Source of the DNA: Sarcocystis neurona
Lineage: Eukaryota > Apicomplexa > Conoidasida > Eucoccidiorida > Sarcocystidae
Length of the DNA stretch: 64,000 nucleotides
NCBI GenBank assembly: GCA_000727475.1
Contig: KL647289.1
Location: 6,575,255 to 6,639,254 of the forward strand
Reading direction: 5' to 3'
Part shown: one piece after another, positions 18,451 to 29,114 of the stretch
Layout of the letters: each line of letters opens with the position of its first letter
Position numbering within the stretch: the stretch's first letter is position 1
Notes under the pieces: model-generated
What the model was told of the DNA's origin: nothing
Database searches by the model: none
What the model saw: the letters and a program-made list of their open reading frames with translations, nothing else
Program-made: the position numbers and the translations under genes

Positions 18451-20901
18451 GGCATGCCTTGTTGCTGCAGCAGACAGCGGCCTTCGCGCCGCTGTTGGTG
18501 TCGCTGCTGTCGTTGGTTCTGCTGGTGCTTTGAGTATCGGTGCAGCAGCTTTATTGCTGGTCCACGTGTTGGCGGAAGCTTCGATTGTTGACATCGACTG
18601 CCCTGGTGCCGGTGCTGCCGCTGGTGCTGCGTTTGACGTGAATATGTCAGCAATTACTAGCACACTTTTTACGCGGTCGCTACGCAGTAGCGGGCCCTCT
18701 CCACTGCAGATCTGCACAGTCACCAGAGCGCCCAAGGCGGTATGCCGCGACAGTAGCAGCAGTAGCCACAAAGCGCCGACAAGTCATACGCCTCGCAGCA
18801 GTAAAGCAGCGTATAATGGTCCCACCCGCAGCACGCAGGCGGCAGGTAATACGACGAACACGAGCAGTGACAGGGACGGAGTCGGCAGCAGTAGCAACTG
18901 CAACACTAGATCTGCGACAAGTGTCTCCCGCAGCCGCGTAGGGACACCACGAAAAACTCCACGCAGCACGCACCAAACGAGGATCGAGAAGAGCAGCGGC
19001 ACCAGCGGCGGCAGTCATCCTCCCGATACTGATCCCACATGCCGTGATACAGCAGCATACCGCCCGCGCTCTGGCTGCTCGCCAGCCGGAGCTGTGCTCG
19101 TTCCTGCTGCACGTGGAAGGAAAGAGGCAGCTTTCCATGCAGCACCTGAGTCTCCAGTTTCGGACCTGCCGGGTGCTTCTGGTGGGCCTTCTGTTGCTGC
19201 GAAACTGAGGGCTACTTCGGTTTGCGGCACTACTTCGCCTCCTACTGCAGCTCTGCCTTCACCTGCTAGTTCACCCTCTCCTACCACCTTGCCGCCTGCT
19301 GCTCTACCTCCTTCTGCTGTTACAGTTGCTGCTGTTGGGGGTCGATCTCAAATTGCTGCTAAGTCGTCCGTTGCACCTTCACTGTTTGCTGCTGCGCACC
19401 CTCCTGCTACCGCCACCCCATCTGCTGCTTCTACGCCCCGAGCTACACGCACCTGTCCTGCTGCAGTTGTTACAAGGAAAGCCCCGACAGCGTATTCTTC
19501 CCCTGCACGGAGGGGATCAGTGCGTGCGCGGTCGCCGCCTCATGTTCGAGGAGATGACACAGCCGGATCTGCTCATGTTCGCGGTGGAGAAACGGCGGGA
19601 GCATCGCCTTATACCCGGGTAGCAGCGACAGTTGATGCAACAGGAGCAACGGCGGGAGAGTCTGTTTCACCTTTTTCCCACAAAGAACGACTTAAGTGTG
19701 AAAATACTTCGGACGCTCTCGGGAGGAAGAAGCAGCGACAGCTCTTCGACCCATTGCACCATCGTCGTCGTGCGCAGCACCAGGCGCTAGACGTGCGGTA
19801 TCTTCAACGACCTAAGGGACAGCAGCAGCAGCAGCCACCTACGGAACAAGCGTTTAAGCCCAAGTGTCCTGTGACAGTACCCACTCGCTATGGATCGAGG
19901 TCAGGAACAGCAGGCGAGTCACCTGAGCAGCTGCAGCAGCAGCACCGCCTCCGTGCTCTCGCATCTGCTGGTGCTGCTGCTGAGGTAGCGATGGAGGAGG
20001 GATGCTCTCCCTTCTGCGCCTCCTCACACGGCAGCCAATGGCAGACGACATCTGCAGCAGCTGCAGCGGCAGACGTTCACTGCAGCGAGATCAGTTCTGC
20101 TGAGGCGACCACGTGTATTCGTAGTGCTGAGACAAGTGTAGCTGCGGCGGAGGACAGTATTAGCAGCATCTCTTCACAAACAGCAGTGACGTCGGGTTTA
20201 GCAGGCGAGTCGTTGCAGCAGCAACAGCTGCAGCAGGAGCAATTGCCAGAGCAGCAGTACGAGCAGCTACACGAACCGAGTTCTCAAATAAACGACAAAG
20301 CAGATCCGTTGGCGGACCCTGCGAGAAGCATGAACAAGCGACTAAGGGATAAGGTAGAGAAGGGAAGAGCAGTATCAGATGTGAGGAGTGCCCAGCAGCA
20401 GAAACAAGTAGATAAGGAGACCACTGCAGGACAGCAGCTGCAGCAGCAGCGGCAGGACAGTGGTAGCATATGCTGCCGCAGCAGGAGCGGCACTTTCCCA
20501 ACAGCAGCGACAACAGCGTCGCAAGCGGAAAACGAAAACGAAGCCGCGGCAAGCGCTGCTCGCCTGGTGCCTGCAGCGCATCTGAAGCCTGAAGGGCAGC
20601 ACCAGTGGCACTTTGACGAGCAGCAAAAGGATAAGGAGGAGGAGGAGCAGGGGAACTGCCAGCTGCAGCAGCCGCGCCCTCAATCGCAACAAAAACGCCA
20701 GCAGCATTCACGGCAGCAACAGGAGATGGAATCAGAAAAGCAGCAGCAGCAGCCAGAGTCGAAGAAGGGACCGGAGGAGGCGCAGCAACTGCGAACGCAA
20801 CACATAAAAAATTCAGAGAGACAGACAGAGAGACGCACGCAAGAGCAGCGAAACACGAGAAGAAGAACTTACGAACAACTCGTCGCAGATCTCTACAGAA
20901 G
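18451..20901 (+). CDS. Repeat-module gene, exon 1 (large, low-complexity N-terminus)
   Basis: The frame is open from 18428 to a stop at 20903-20905 and is mostly Ser/Ala/Pro/Thr-rich, then Gln-rich. The first in-frame ATG is at 18644 (MSAITSTLFTRSLRSSG). A possible acceptor ends at 18450, so an upstream exon is possible. The exon ends TACAGAAG followed by donor GTGAGAG, phase 2, directly after the helix YEQLVADLYR. Composition is hydrophilic and varied outside the Gln runs (residues with KQRQLFDPLHHRRR and KDKEEEEQG), which supports coding. The N-terminal 700 residues look disordered and have no recognised domain. Joining to the next exon completes an Arg codon and continues the helix. Confidence 0.7.
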
Positions 20902-22283
20902 GTGAGAGCTGCTCTGCGCTTCGCAACCCTGCCCAGACGGGCAGAAACAGCAGCAGCAAAGTCAGCGCGTACAGCGAAAGGCGTGCCTCCGCCTTTCACA
21001 ATAGATACGCGCAGCTCAACAAAGCGGATACCGTTGGACGAGGGACAGCAGCGGTGGGAGAGAACACGCGGCGGCGCCTCAATAGCGAGGTAGCCCAGGG
21101 AAGCAAATTACTCTCAGGCGGAGAAGCCTGTTGCCAGGCCACGTAGTTGTCGAAATCCGCGCGTACACATGTGTACACATGTATAGAGACTGCCAGACAG
21201 AAATTTTTCGTGTACGCAAACATTCACCCACGTGTACACATAAAGCCATACACAGATACAAGCGTAAGGACAGTGGGCGCGTGGGTGCTGCTCAGAAGCC
21301 AAGAAGAAAGGAGTGAGGACTGACACTCCCGTAGACCTGTCTGACTCAGTTCGCCTGAATCTACCCGGCTCTCTTTATAGTACACATTTATGTGTGTATA
21401 TGTATAGGAAGGAAGAAATAGAGAGGAAGGCGAAGACGTGTAGTTGTTCGTCGGAATGCATTTGTGTATGTAGAAAGGGATAATGATACGCATATGGGAC
21501 ACGTCTACCAACCTAGATAAGTGTAGCTGTGTACTTGATGCAGGAATGAATATGTGTATACACACCTCCGTACACACCTAAATACACATACATATATCTG
21601 TAAATATACGTTAGCAGAGAGGTAGGTGCGTTGTGTGTTGGTTTGGGCTGAGAGACTTTATATATGTGTGCAGATACGTAGCCGCATCAGCAGCAGCAGT
21701 TGTGCGGAAATGTTATGAGTGACGGGGTTGCAGACAAACGCAGCAGTTTTTCGTGGCGCATGCGAAAATGTGCGAGCTGCAATCGTCTAAGACAGACCGA
21801 TGCCCCGAGACTGGGTCGTCCGTTGTTGCTCCTCTCACTGACGCAGCAGGAAGGCCAGCAGCAAGAGCAGCGACAGCAGCAGGCAAACAGCTGGAGCGCT
21901 ACCTGAAATTTTTGCAAGTTGCACACGCGTAGGACGTGACAGGGACTGCTGCAGCAGCTTCTCTAGCCTCGACAGCTTTCTCGGCAGCAACAGCAGCGCA
22001 CGCAGCGACAGAAGACTTAACAGCACTACCTGGAGCAGCAGCAGGAGCAGCCGAACAGAGGGAGCCGGCGGAGTATCGGTAGCAACGGCAGAAGCAGCAG
22101 GGGACCAGCGGCAGAGGTGCTACCTGCCAGAGGTGCAGCTCCCCCCGGCTTTGAATCAATACAAGTGTCTGTGCCAGCAGTGCTTTGCAGGTGGCCGTTT
22201 CGTTGTCAAGCTCATTCTTACGAAACTGGTTTTGACTTCTTTTCCGCGTAGTTGCTGCTGCTGCTCTACGTTTATCTACGCAG
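20902..22283 (+). other. Intron of the repeat-module gene
   Basis: Contains TA-rich and CA-rich sequence (21.1-21.7 kb) and mixed CAG/CTG clusters (21.8-22.26 kb). Open frames on either strand are low-complexity. No exon was found inside. Confidence 0.55.
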
Positions 22284-22341
22284 ACACCAAGAAGGATCGG
22301 CACGGACCCAGGCGCTGCGCGCTGTGCTGCAGCAGCAGGAG
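22284..22341 (+). CDS. Repeat-module gene, exon 2
   Basis: 58 nt between acceptor TCTACGCAG and donor GTACGA. It completes the Arg codon from exon 1 and adds 19 residues, HQEGSARTQALRAVLQQQE, continuing the charged helix, and ends in phase 0. The length and the match of phase on both sides are the main support. Confidence 0.75.
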
Positions 22342-22795
22342 GTACGAAATCTTGCCGTTTCCTTCTTGACCAGCTTTCCTTGCAACATGTCTGCCTTCCC
22401 TTCTTCATATCGTGACCCGCCTACCACCTGCACCCTTCCTCCTTCACCGTTATATCTCCTTTCTTTCCCTGCCGTGTGAAGTTTCATCCTCCTCTTTTGT
22501 TGCCCCTCCTTCAAAAGGGTACGTCGGTCCACGCGTATTAATTTTTTCACACACAGATACGCACAGGTACACACGTGCTCTACGTCTGTCAACCTCTGTG
22601 TGTCTACCCCGTCAGACTGAGTTCATATTTGTCTCTGTAGGTGTGTATCTATATCTTTCTGTCCTTTCACGCACTCTCGTTTACTCTCCCTCCTTATCTA
22701 TCTGCCAGTAGTCGCCTGCCTATCTACCTGTGTCTGTCTATCTCTCTGGCTATCTGCTCATATCCTTCCATCACTCTCTCTTCTCGCTCTCCGTA

Positions 22796-22830
<35 letters not shown>

Positions 22831-25048
22831 GTGGACTTCAGAGCATGCGCAGACTATTGCTGCGCTGTTAAGGACCTCGTCGTAGAACTGAGGAAATGTG
22901 TCTTTCTTCGAGCCATGCGCCGCCTGCTGTTGGAGAATGCAGCCCTATATGAAAGCGCCTTTAATTGTACACACGTACCCATATATATACGTGTGTATTG
23001 CACCTTGTGGATATATTTGTACGCGTAGCAGTGATGGTGTGTGTGTCACGACTACGTAATAGGATTACTTGTATGTGTGTATCTACGTGGAAATGTTCAC
23101 TTCTTTTCTGCCTGATTCTTTGCTGACTCCGCATTTACACACAAAAAGTGCATGTGCTTCCTTCTGTTAGTATTTGGGACGTAACGCCGAAGGACACATG
23201 GACAGCATGTGCCATGTGGTCTACACATTCATCTTCACCTTCCTCTTTCTCCTTTGCCCGGCGGCGACTGCCTCGCCTAGTTGCCTGCGCTTGTTGTAGC
23301 CTCGGGCCTTCTTCCACATACGCGTATGTCTGTGTCTATGCGTATCACTACCGTCCTCGCTCTATCTGCACGTTCACGTGCACGTCTATTTATTTCCGCC
23401 TCTCACTTCCTCTCTCTCTACGCACAGGTAGACGTACGTGAATACACGTATACCTCTGTCTTTCCCTTTCTATCTATATATACATGTTCGTATACACATA
23501 AATACAGCTATCAATAAGTATCTGCACATTTATATACACACGTATGTCTAGAGGCCTTTGTGATTTTCTCTATGTATCGAGGCACAGACGTAGTATACAT
23601 GTTTGTGGAGTCGACTTCCTTTCTACATCTCCATTCACCTGTCCGCATATGTACATATATATATATATATGTATATATATATGTACGTATATAGTTTTCG
23701 TAGATGTAACCTGCTCTCTCTATCAATGTATATATAAATATATGAAAATAGCGTCGCAGCGTCTACACACACAGGAAACGCAGACCTCCAGGTGACTACG
23801 TGTGGATGCCTGTTCCTTGAAGTACATACGTGGAACATTTCACGCAGCAGAAATATAGTCACATACACATCCCAGTTAAACCACACATCTAAACATGTGC
23901 ACATGTGTGTGAATGTAAGTATGCGTACATAGATGTATACGTACAAGACACACACACACACAGACACACACTTGTATATATGTATATCTGAGCTTATATC
24001 TGTACGCCTCTTCACCGTCTTTAGGGAGTACATGCATGTAAGAGCAAGAGGGTCTCAAATTTGTGCACAGAAGCAGGAACATAGAGGGTCACGACGCGCT
24101 GCGCATTTTTTCTTCGTCGAGCGCCTCTGCGAGAAGCAGAGCTGCAGGTTGTCCGCTACATCACCTGCGACCCCTTATCCACTGCACCTGCTGATGTTGG
24201 CTCTCTCTGTTCCGCTGGCTCTTCGCTGCTGCTGCTGCTGCTCCTCCTCCTCTTCGGGTGCTGAGTTCCTGGTGCCACTGCTGGTCCCTCTCCGACAGCA
24301 GTTCAGGGTCTACCAGTTCCGTACTCTTCTGCGTATACACGTGCACGTGCTTGTAGATAATTTTCAACTACGTCCTGGGTTGGCTTAACACAGGCACGGG
24401 CGTGCACCAGGCGTGTAGCCGGCTCTCAGCTAGACACAGTATTTTGTCCCCCAAGAACCGCAACCACGTGTGGCTATTTATGTATGTCTTTATAGTTGTG
24501 AAAGACAGCTAACTAGATAGGCGCTGGTGGCCGGCTCTCTGTCTTTCTCTATCTCTTCTTTTTGTGTGAGTCTTCTTCTTTTGTGTGTGAATATGAACGC
24601 CTCTGCGCAGGAGATATGTGTAACTCACTACATATATTAAGTGCACGTAGGGGAGAGGCGGATATGTGGATGGAGAATTGCCTTCAACCACATGGCAACA
24701 CAGAAGAACCTGGCTCAAATATTTCTCTCTGTCTCCCTCTCTAAACGTGCGTAGACGTGCGTTTCCTTGAGCAAATATCAGCACGTTCACATACACACAA
24801 AATACACAAGAGGGCAGGACGTGAGATTCTGGTGATGCGAAGTACGTACGCTGTTTTCCATTTCTTGGCGTGGTGGAGCCGCTCGGGGGTAGCGTCGCGC
24901 TACTGCAGCGGGACACAGAGTGCTGCCGTGAGAGAGCGCTGCTGGGGCGCGAGGTAGTCGTGTAGCGCTGCTGCGGCACGTGGAGGAGCAGCAACAGCAG
25001 CAGCACAACAGCAGCTTCTTGCCCCTTGTTGCTGCCTGTGCACTGCAG
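22342..25048 (+). other. Intron of the repeat-module gene (2.7 kb), possibly with a skipped exon
   Basis: Mostly CT-rich (22.6-22.83 kb) and TA/CA-rich sequence. One repeat-free frame at 22.83-22.97 kb reads KDLVVELRKCVFLRAMRR and has a usable donor, but its phase does not fit the flanking exons, so it is left out. A CTG cluster lies at 24.22-24.25 kb and a CAG cluster at 24.98-25.02 kb. Confidence 0.5.
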
Positions 25049-25390
25049 ATGCAGCAGTGTTCTTTTAAACCCCAACTGCGGACGACGCAGGGTTCCTTCC
25101 CTCGCCGCGTCTCCTCTTCCCAGTACGACGTGCTGCCGCGACTCGCTGCCGATCCTGGAGCTGCTGCTATGCTGTTCTCTCCTTCTCCTGCAAAACACTT
25201 CTGGCCCTGCAGCTGCGATTCGACCTCCTGCTGCTTCTGCTGCTGTTCTGAGTCCTGCTGCTGTTGCTGTTCGGTGGTGCCACGCCTGCTGCGGTGTTCC
25301 TGCGGCTGCTGCTCTGCCTGCACCGCGTATGTGTGGCTGTGGCTGCGCTCCTGCTGCTGGCGCTGTTCGGCGCCGTCTCGGCCTTGCCTC
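25049..25390 (+). CDS. Repeat-module gene, exon 3 (CSFKPQL core)
   Basis: Acceptor GTGCACTGCAG, then a phase-0 exon opening MQQCSFKPQL, which is the F-K-P-Q-L half of the module. It then reads a Ser/Pro/Arg segment (SSSQYDVLPRLAADPG). A good donor GTATGT after 25390 keeps phase 0. The last 50 residues are Cys-rich because the sequence is CTG repeat in that frame, so an earlier donor is possible. Confidence 0.65.
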
Positions 25391-26689
25391 GTATGTACCT
25401 CTCCACCACAGCGCAGCCACAACATTCTTCCCATCTCTCCAATTTGCGGTTCTCTATGACTTACACGCACATACATACATAGACGAATAAAAATACATAC
25501 AAACTTCCGCACCCATGCGAATATATATATATATGTGGACACAGGCACGTAGACACAAAATCATACGTACATAAATACGTACCCAGACATTCATACAGAC
25601 GTCAGCCACACACACACACACACACTTACACAGTCGTACATGTCTACAGACGTATACGTGTACACAATCATTCGCGTTTATGCAGTATATGTATATGTAT
25701 ATATATATATATATCTGTGTCCACGTCTACATACAGGTACACGTAGGTACAGTATATACATATATATATATATATCTGTATACACGTCGACATACAGACG
25801 CACATAGGTACAGTATATATATATATATACACGTATACACACGAATACACGTAGATACATCCATCGAGAATAGGAATACGCGACCAAACACCAGTGTAGT
25901 TTGGACGTACAAAATGACGCTTCATCGGAAACTCCTATTAGGCAGGCTGTGAGTTATATGTATGAAGTAATAGCTCGTGGTTCCCCGCACACACCCATAC
26001 ATGCGTAGTCCTGCAGAGATTCAAGCAAATGTAGATGAATTCCTGTATATGTCTATCTACTCTTTACGCCAACTGCTCCTCCTTTCTGCCCGTCTGCGTC
26101 GTGCCCTCTTGTTTTCCGCCACGGTATACTCACAGAGCGTTACAGTCTACGTGCGCCTTCGGCTCGTCTTGTTTCTACCTCTCTGTCTGCTTCTCTCCCT
26201 TCCTCGAAACAACTTTCTAATGTGTATACCTATGTTGGAAAAGAGAGAGAGGATGTGGTGCAATGGTACTTCTTTGTGCGTGCGACACGCAAGTTTGGCT
26301 AGTCTCGAGGCGCTGCTCGTCAGATGTAGCTGCATGCCACGTGGGGGGTGTTGCTGTTTTGCTGCCCCGTAGCTCGCCTCATGCTGCACTGCTGCCGTGT
26401 GACTCGCCCATCTGCCGCTGCTGCTGCTAAGAACGGCACCTGCTGGCTCTCCCTCTCTCTGCCCGAGTGACTGTGCCTTCTCACCAGAAATCAGAAGTAA
26501 AAGGCAGCTACATGTGTAGTGCATCTTGGCTCTGTTTGAACTGCGACGTGTTGCTGCTGGTGCGGCACCGCCGCCCACAATTCTGTTCCGCTGCTGCTGT
26601 GGCTCTTGTGGCGCGCGGCGTTTTTCTTGCTGCTGCTGCTGCTGTGGAAAGCCTCAGCTGGCTGCAAGTGGATCTGCTGTTGGATTTAC
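25391..26689 (+). other. Intron of the repeat-module gene
   Basis: Holds TA microsatellites and a three-copy imperfect repeat at 25.68-25.86 kb, then a CT-rich stretch (26.04-26.22 kb) and CTG clusters (26.4-26.65 kb). No supported exon. Confidence 0.5.
25682..25860. repeat. Imperfect tandem repeat, 61-68 bp period, about 2.7 copies
   Basis: Each unit starts CAGTATAT, runs through a (TA)n core to a TACACGTC/CCACGTC segment, and ends near GGTA. Units start near 25682, 25750 and 25812. The TA cores differ in length. Confidence 0.65.
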
Positions 26690-26911
26690 TGCTACAGAAG
26701 CAACGCAACAGCAGGATCAGCAGCAGCAGCGGGAGAAGAAGCAGCACCCGGCACACTAGGCGCAGCAGCAGTACCAGCATTCGAAAGGCTGCACGCAGAA
26801 GCGCGGCGCCGTCGCGCTGCGCTGCGCCAGGCACGCGTCGTCTTCGATATGATTGAAAGTTCCCTGTTCCCCTTCCATCCGCAGGCAAGCTCCGCTGCAG
26901 GCAGCAGCACG
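26690..26911 (+). CDS. Repeat-module gene, exon 4 (full helix plus FPFHPQ core)
   Basis: One exon holds both halves of the module: an Ala-rich lead, then FERLHAEARRRRAALRQ, then SSLFPFHPQ. A donor GTAGCA after 26911 ends the exon in phase 0, matching exon 5. The 5' edge is uncertain: acceptors at about 26.66 and 26.69 kb both lead into this frame, and neither fits the phase of exon 3 exactly. The core frame is convincing; the start is not. Confidence 0.65.
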
Positions 26912-26969
26912 GTAGCAGCAGGAGTAGCACGGTAACGGCAGCACCAGCACTGCAGAAGCAGCCACAACA

Positions 26970-27170
26970 GCAGTCTAGAGGCAACAGCAGCAGCACTGTA
27001 GAGAGACAGCAGCAGCACTGTAGAGGCAGCAGCAGCAGCACTGTAGAGGCAGCAGCAGCAGCGCTGTAGAGGCAGCAGCAGCAACAGCACTAGAGAGGCG
27101 GGTGCAGCAGCAGCAGCACTGTAGAGGCAGCAGCAGCAGTCGTGTGGGGGCAGCAGCAGCATTGTAACCA
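26970..27170. repeat. CAG-type minisatellite with GCACTGTAGAGGCAGCAG units
   Basis: Blocks of two to four CAG triplets alternate with the spacer CACTGTAGAGG. The spacer recurs at least five times, with variants such as GCTGTAGAGG and CACTAGAGAGG, and the spacing is about 21-30 bp. Confidence 0.85.
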
Positions 27171-28043
27171 CAACAGTACGAAGGCACCGTGCCAGCATTA
27201 GAGCTGCTGCACCAAACAAGGCAGCACAAGCAGAGGCGAAGGAGAAGAGAAACAAAAGTGTAACGGAGTTGTGTATTCGAAGTGAGGAAGAGTTGAACAA
27301 GTCCGTGGCCTGCCTGCCCTCGTGTAACAACGAAGAAGAAGCAGAATTCTCTTACTTGGATACCTTGTGTACATGTAGGCGCAAACTGTGAAGATGCAGC
27401 AGCATATAGATAGATACCGCAGGTGGCAGCATTGATACAACAGCCGCCACGCAGCACCGTGAAGAACAGCAGAGAGAGACAACGAGCAGCAGCAACAGTG
27501 CGCCAGCAGCAACAGCGGGGCAGCAGCAACGTAGCTGCGTAGCAGCACAGTGTCGCTATGCAGCAGGGAAGACGGGGGGAGGGGAGCGACACACAGCTGC
27601 AGCAACAGACGCAACAGCAGAAGACGCTGCGACGGGGGGCACAGCAGCAGGAGGATGAGGAGGTGAGGCAGCAACAGCGCCTACAATTGCAGGAACGGCC
27701 GGTGCGCAGGTGCCGGCAGCAGCAGCGAGCAACAGCAGCGGGGCAAAAGCGGCGCTGCCGCATCGCAGCGAAGCGAAGCAGAGAGCAGTTCCGCGCGCGT
27801 AGGGCTCACACAGAGCGCAAGAGAAGGAAGACACGTGGACGCGGGGATTCTGAAAGAGGCAAGAGAGACGTAAATTAGAGAGAATCTGCTTCAGCAGCTA
27901 CGCCTCAGGTGCTGCTCTTCATTCCGCAGACCTTGCATGCGGTTCGGCTTACGCTTGGACGCATGCGTTACTGTTACTGCTGCTGCTGGATCTCTGGTGC
28001 CGCTGCTGCTGCTGCTGCATATCGTTTTGCTGCTGCTGCTGCT

Positions 28044-28171
28044 GAGCAGAAAGAGAAGCTTTGCTGCTGCGGGTGTCTGCGGTGTCTGACAGATCGGTCG
28101 CACAGCTGAGCAGAAAGAGAAGCTTTGCTGCTGCGGGTGTGTGCGGTGTCTGACAGATCAGTCGCACAGCT
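28044..28171. repeat. Perfectly spaced 64-bp tandem duplication
   Basis: The unit beginning GAGCAGAAAGAGAAGC at 28044 repeats at 28108. I count two differences in 64 bases (GTGTCTGC/GTGTGTGC and GATCGG/GATCAG), so the duplication looks recent. Confidence 0.92.
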
Positions 28172-28353
28172 GGAGCAGCCACGGGTGCCCGTCCCTCTCT
28201 ATACAAAAGAGTAAGCAGTTACTCACTGCCGCAGCTAGCCAACAACGCCAACGGAACAAACATCTCGAAGTGTAATTCACACGCTGATGTACGCGTATAT
28301 ATATATATGTATATATATGTATACACACATACGTAACACATGCGTGAGATTAA

Positions 28354-28415
28354 ACGTGTGGTTCACAAGTGTACGTACTTTTATACGTGTAGTTCACAGG
28401 TGTACGTACTTATAC
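28354..28415. repeat. 31-bp tandem duplication
   Basis: ACGTGTGGTTCACAAGTGTA at 28354 recurs at 28385 with two substitutions, followed in both copies by CGTACTT. Confidence 0.75.
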
Positions 28416-29114
28416 ATATATGTATATATAACCGAGTTCACGGGAATGATAGTATATGCAAACAGCTTAGAGAGAGAGCGCTCAATCGACACGTATATAT
28501 ATATGTGGGTGACAGCAGAACACTTGTCCAATCGTGTCTATCTGTATATCTGTAGTCGTATATACATGTTGTTCATATATATATATATATAGATATGTCT
28601 GTATGGAGACACGTGGGGTTGCACAGAGGGGGTGTGTTGCAGCTGCAGCAGAGAACGTCAGGAAGCGGGGCCAGCGACGGGAGACCTTGGATGAGTGCCG
28701 CGTTGTCTGCTTGTTTTTTCCGTACAGTAGCCGCGGCAGTCCTCGCACGGCAGTGCTGCCGTCGGCGCTCCGCGACGCTTGCTGCTGCTGACGCTGTTGC
28801 TGCTTGGGGTTGCCGTGATTGCCGCTGCGAGATCCTCAGCTTCTGCTGTGTCTGTTGGTGATGTCATTGCTGGCTATGTGATTGCTGCTGAGGCTGCTGC
28901 TGCTGCTGCCTTCGTGCTTGTGCTAGAGTGTCGCAGTTACGCGTAGTGCTATCCCTGCGCCGTGACTGGCTCTGCAAGCATACTGCCGCTGCTGTTGCTG
29001 CTTCTTCCCTGCTGCCCCCTCCCGTGTCCTCTACGTGATGCTACACTGCCCCCTGCGGCTGCTGGTGTACCACTTCCTCTAGCCTACGCTGCTGCTGCTG
29101 CTGCATGCTCACAG

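Larger units (their letters stand above)
26912..29114 (+). other. Intron of the repeat-module gene, minisatellite-rich
   Basis: Contains the CAG minisatellite at 26.97-27.17 kb, more CAG/CTG sequence to 28.2 kb with a 64-bp tandem duplication, a TA-rich block at 28.29-28.6 kb and CTG clusters at 28.77-29.1 kb. A plus-strand frame at 27558-27878 is Gln/Arg-rich but lacks clear splice sites. Confidence 0.5.

Noticed and set aside
22831..23028. Repeat-free frame with KDLVVELRKCVFLRAMRR
   Set aside because: Looks protein-like, but its phase does not fit exons 2 and 3 and no acceptor in the right phase exists. Left as a possible alternative exon.
24509..25420. Minus-strand frame of 303 codons
   Set aside because: It overlaps exon 3 of the plus-strand gene and is driven by CAG/CTG and CA repeats.
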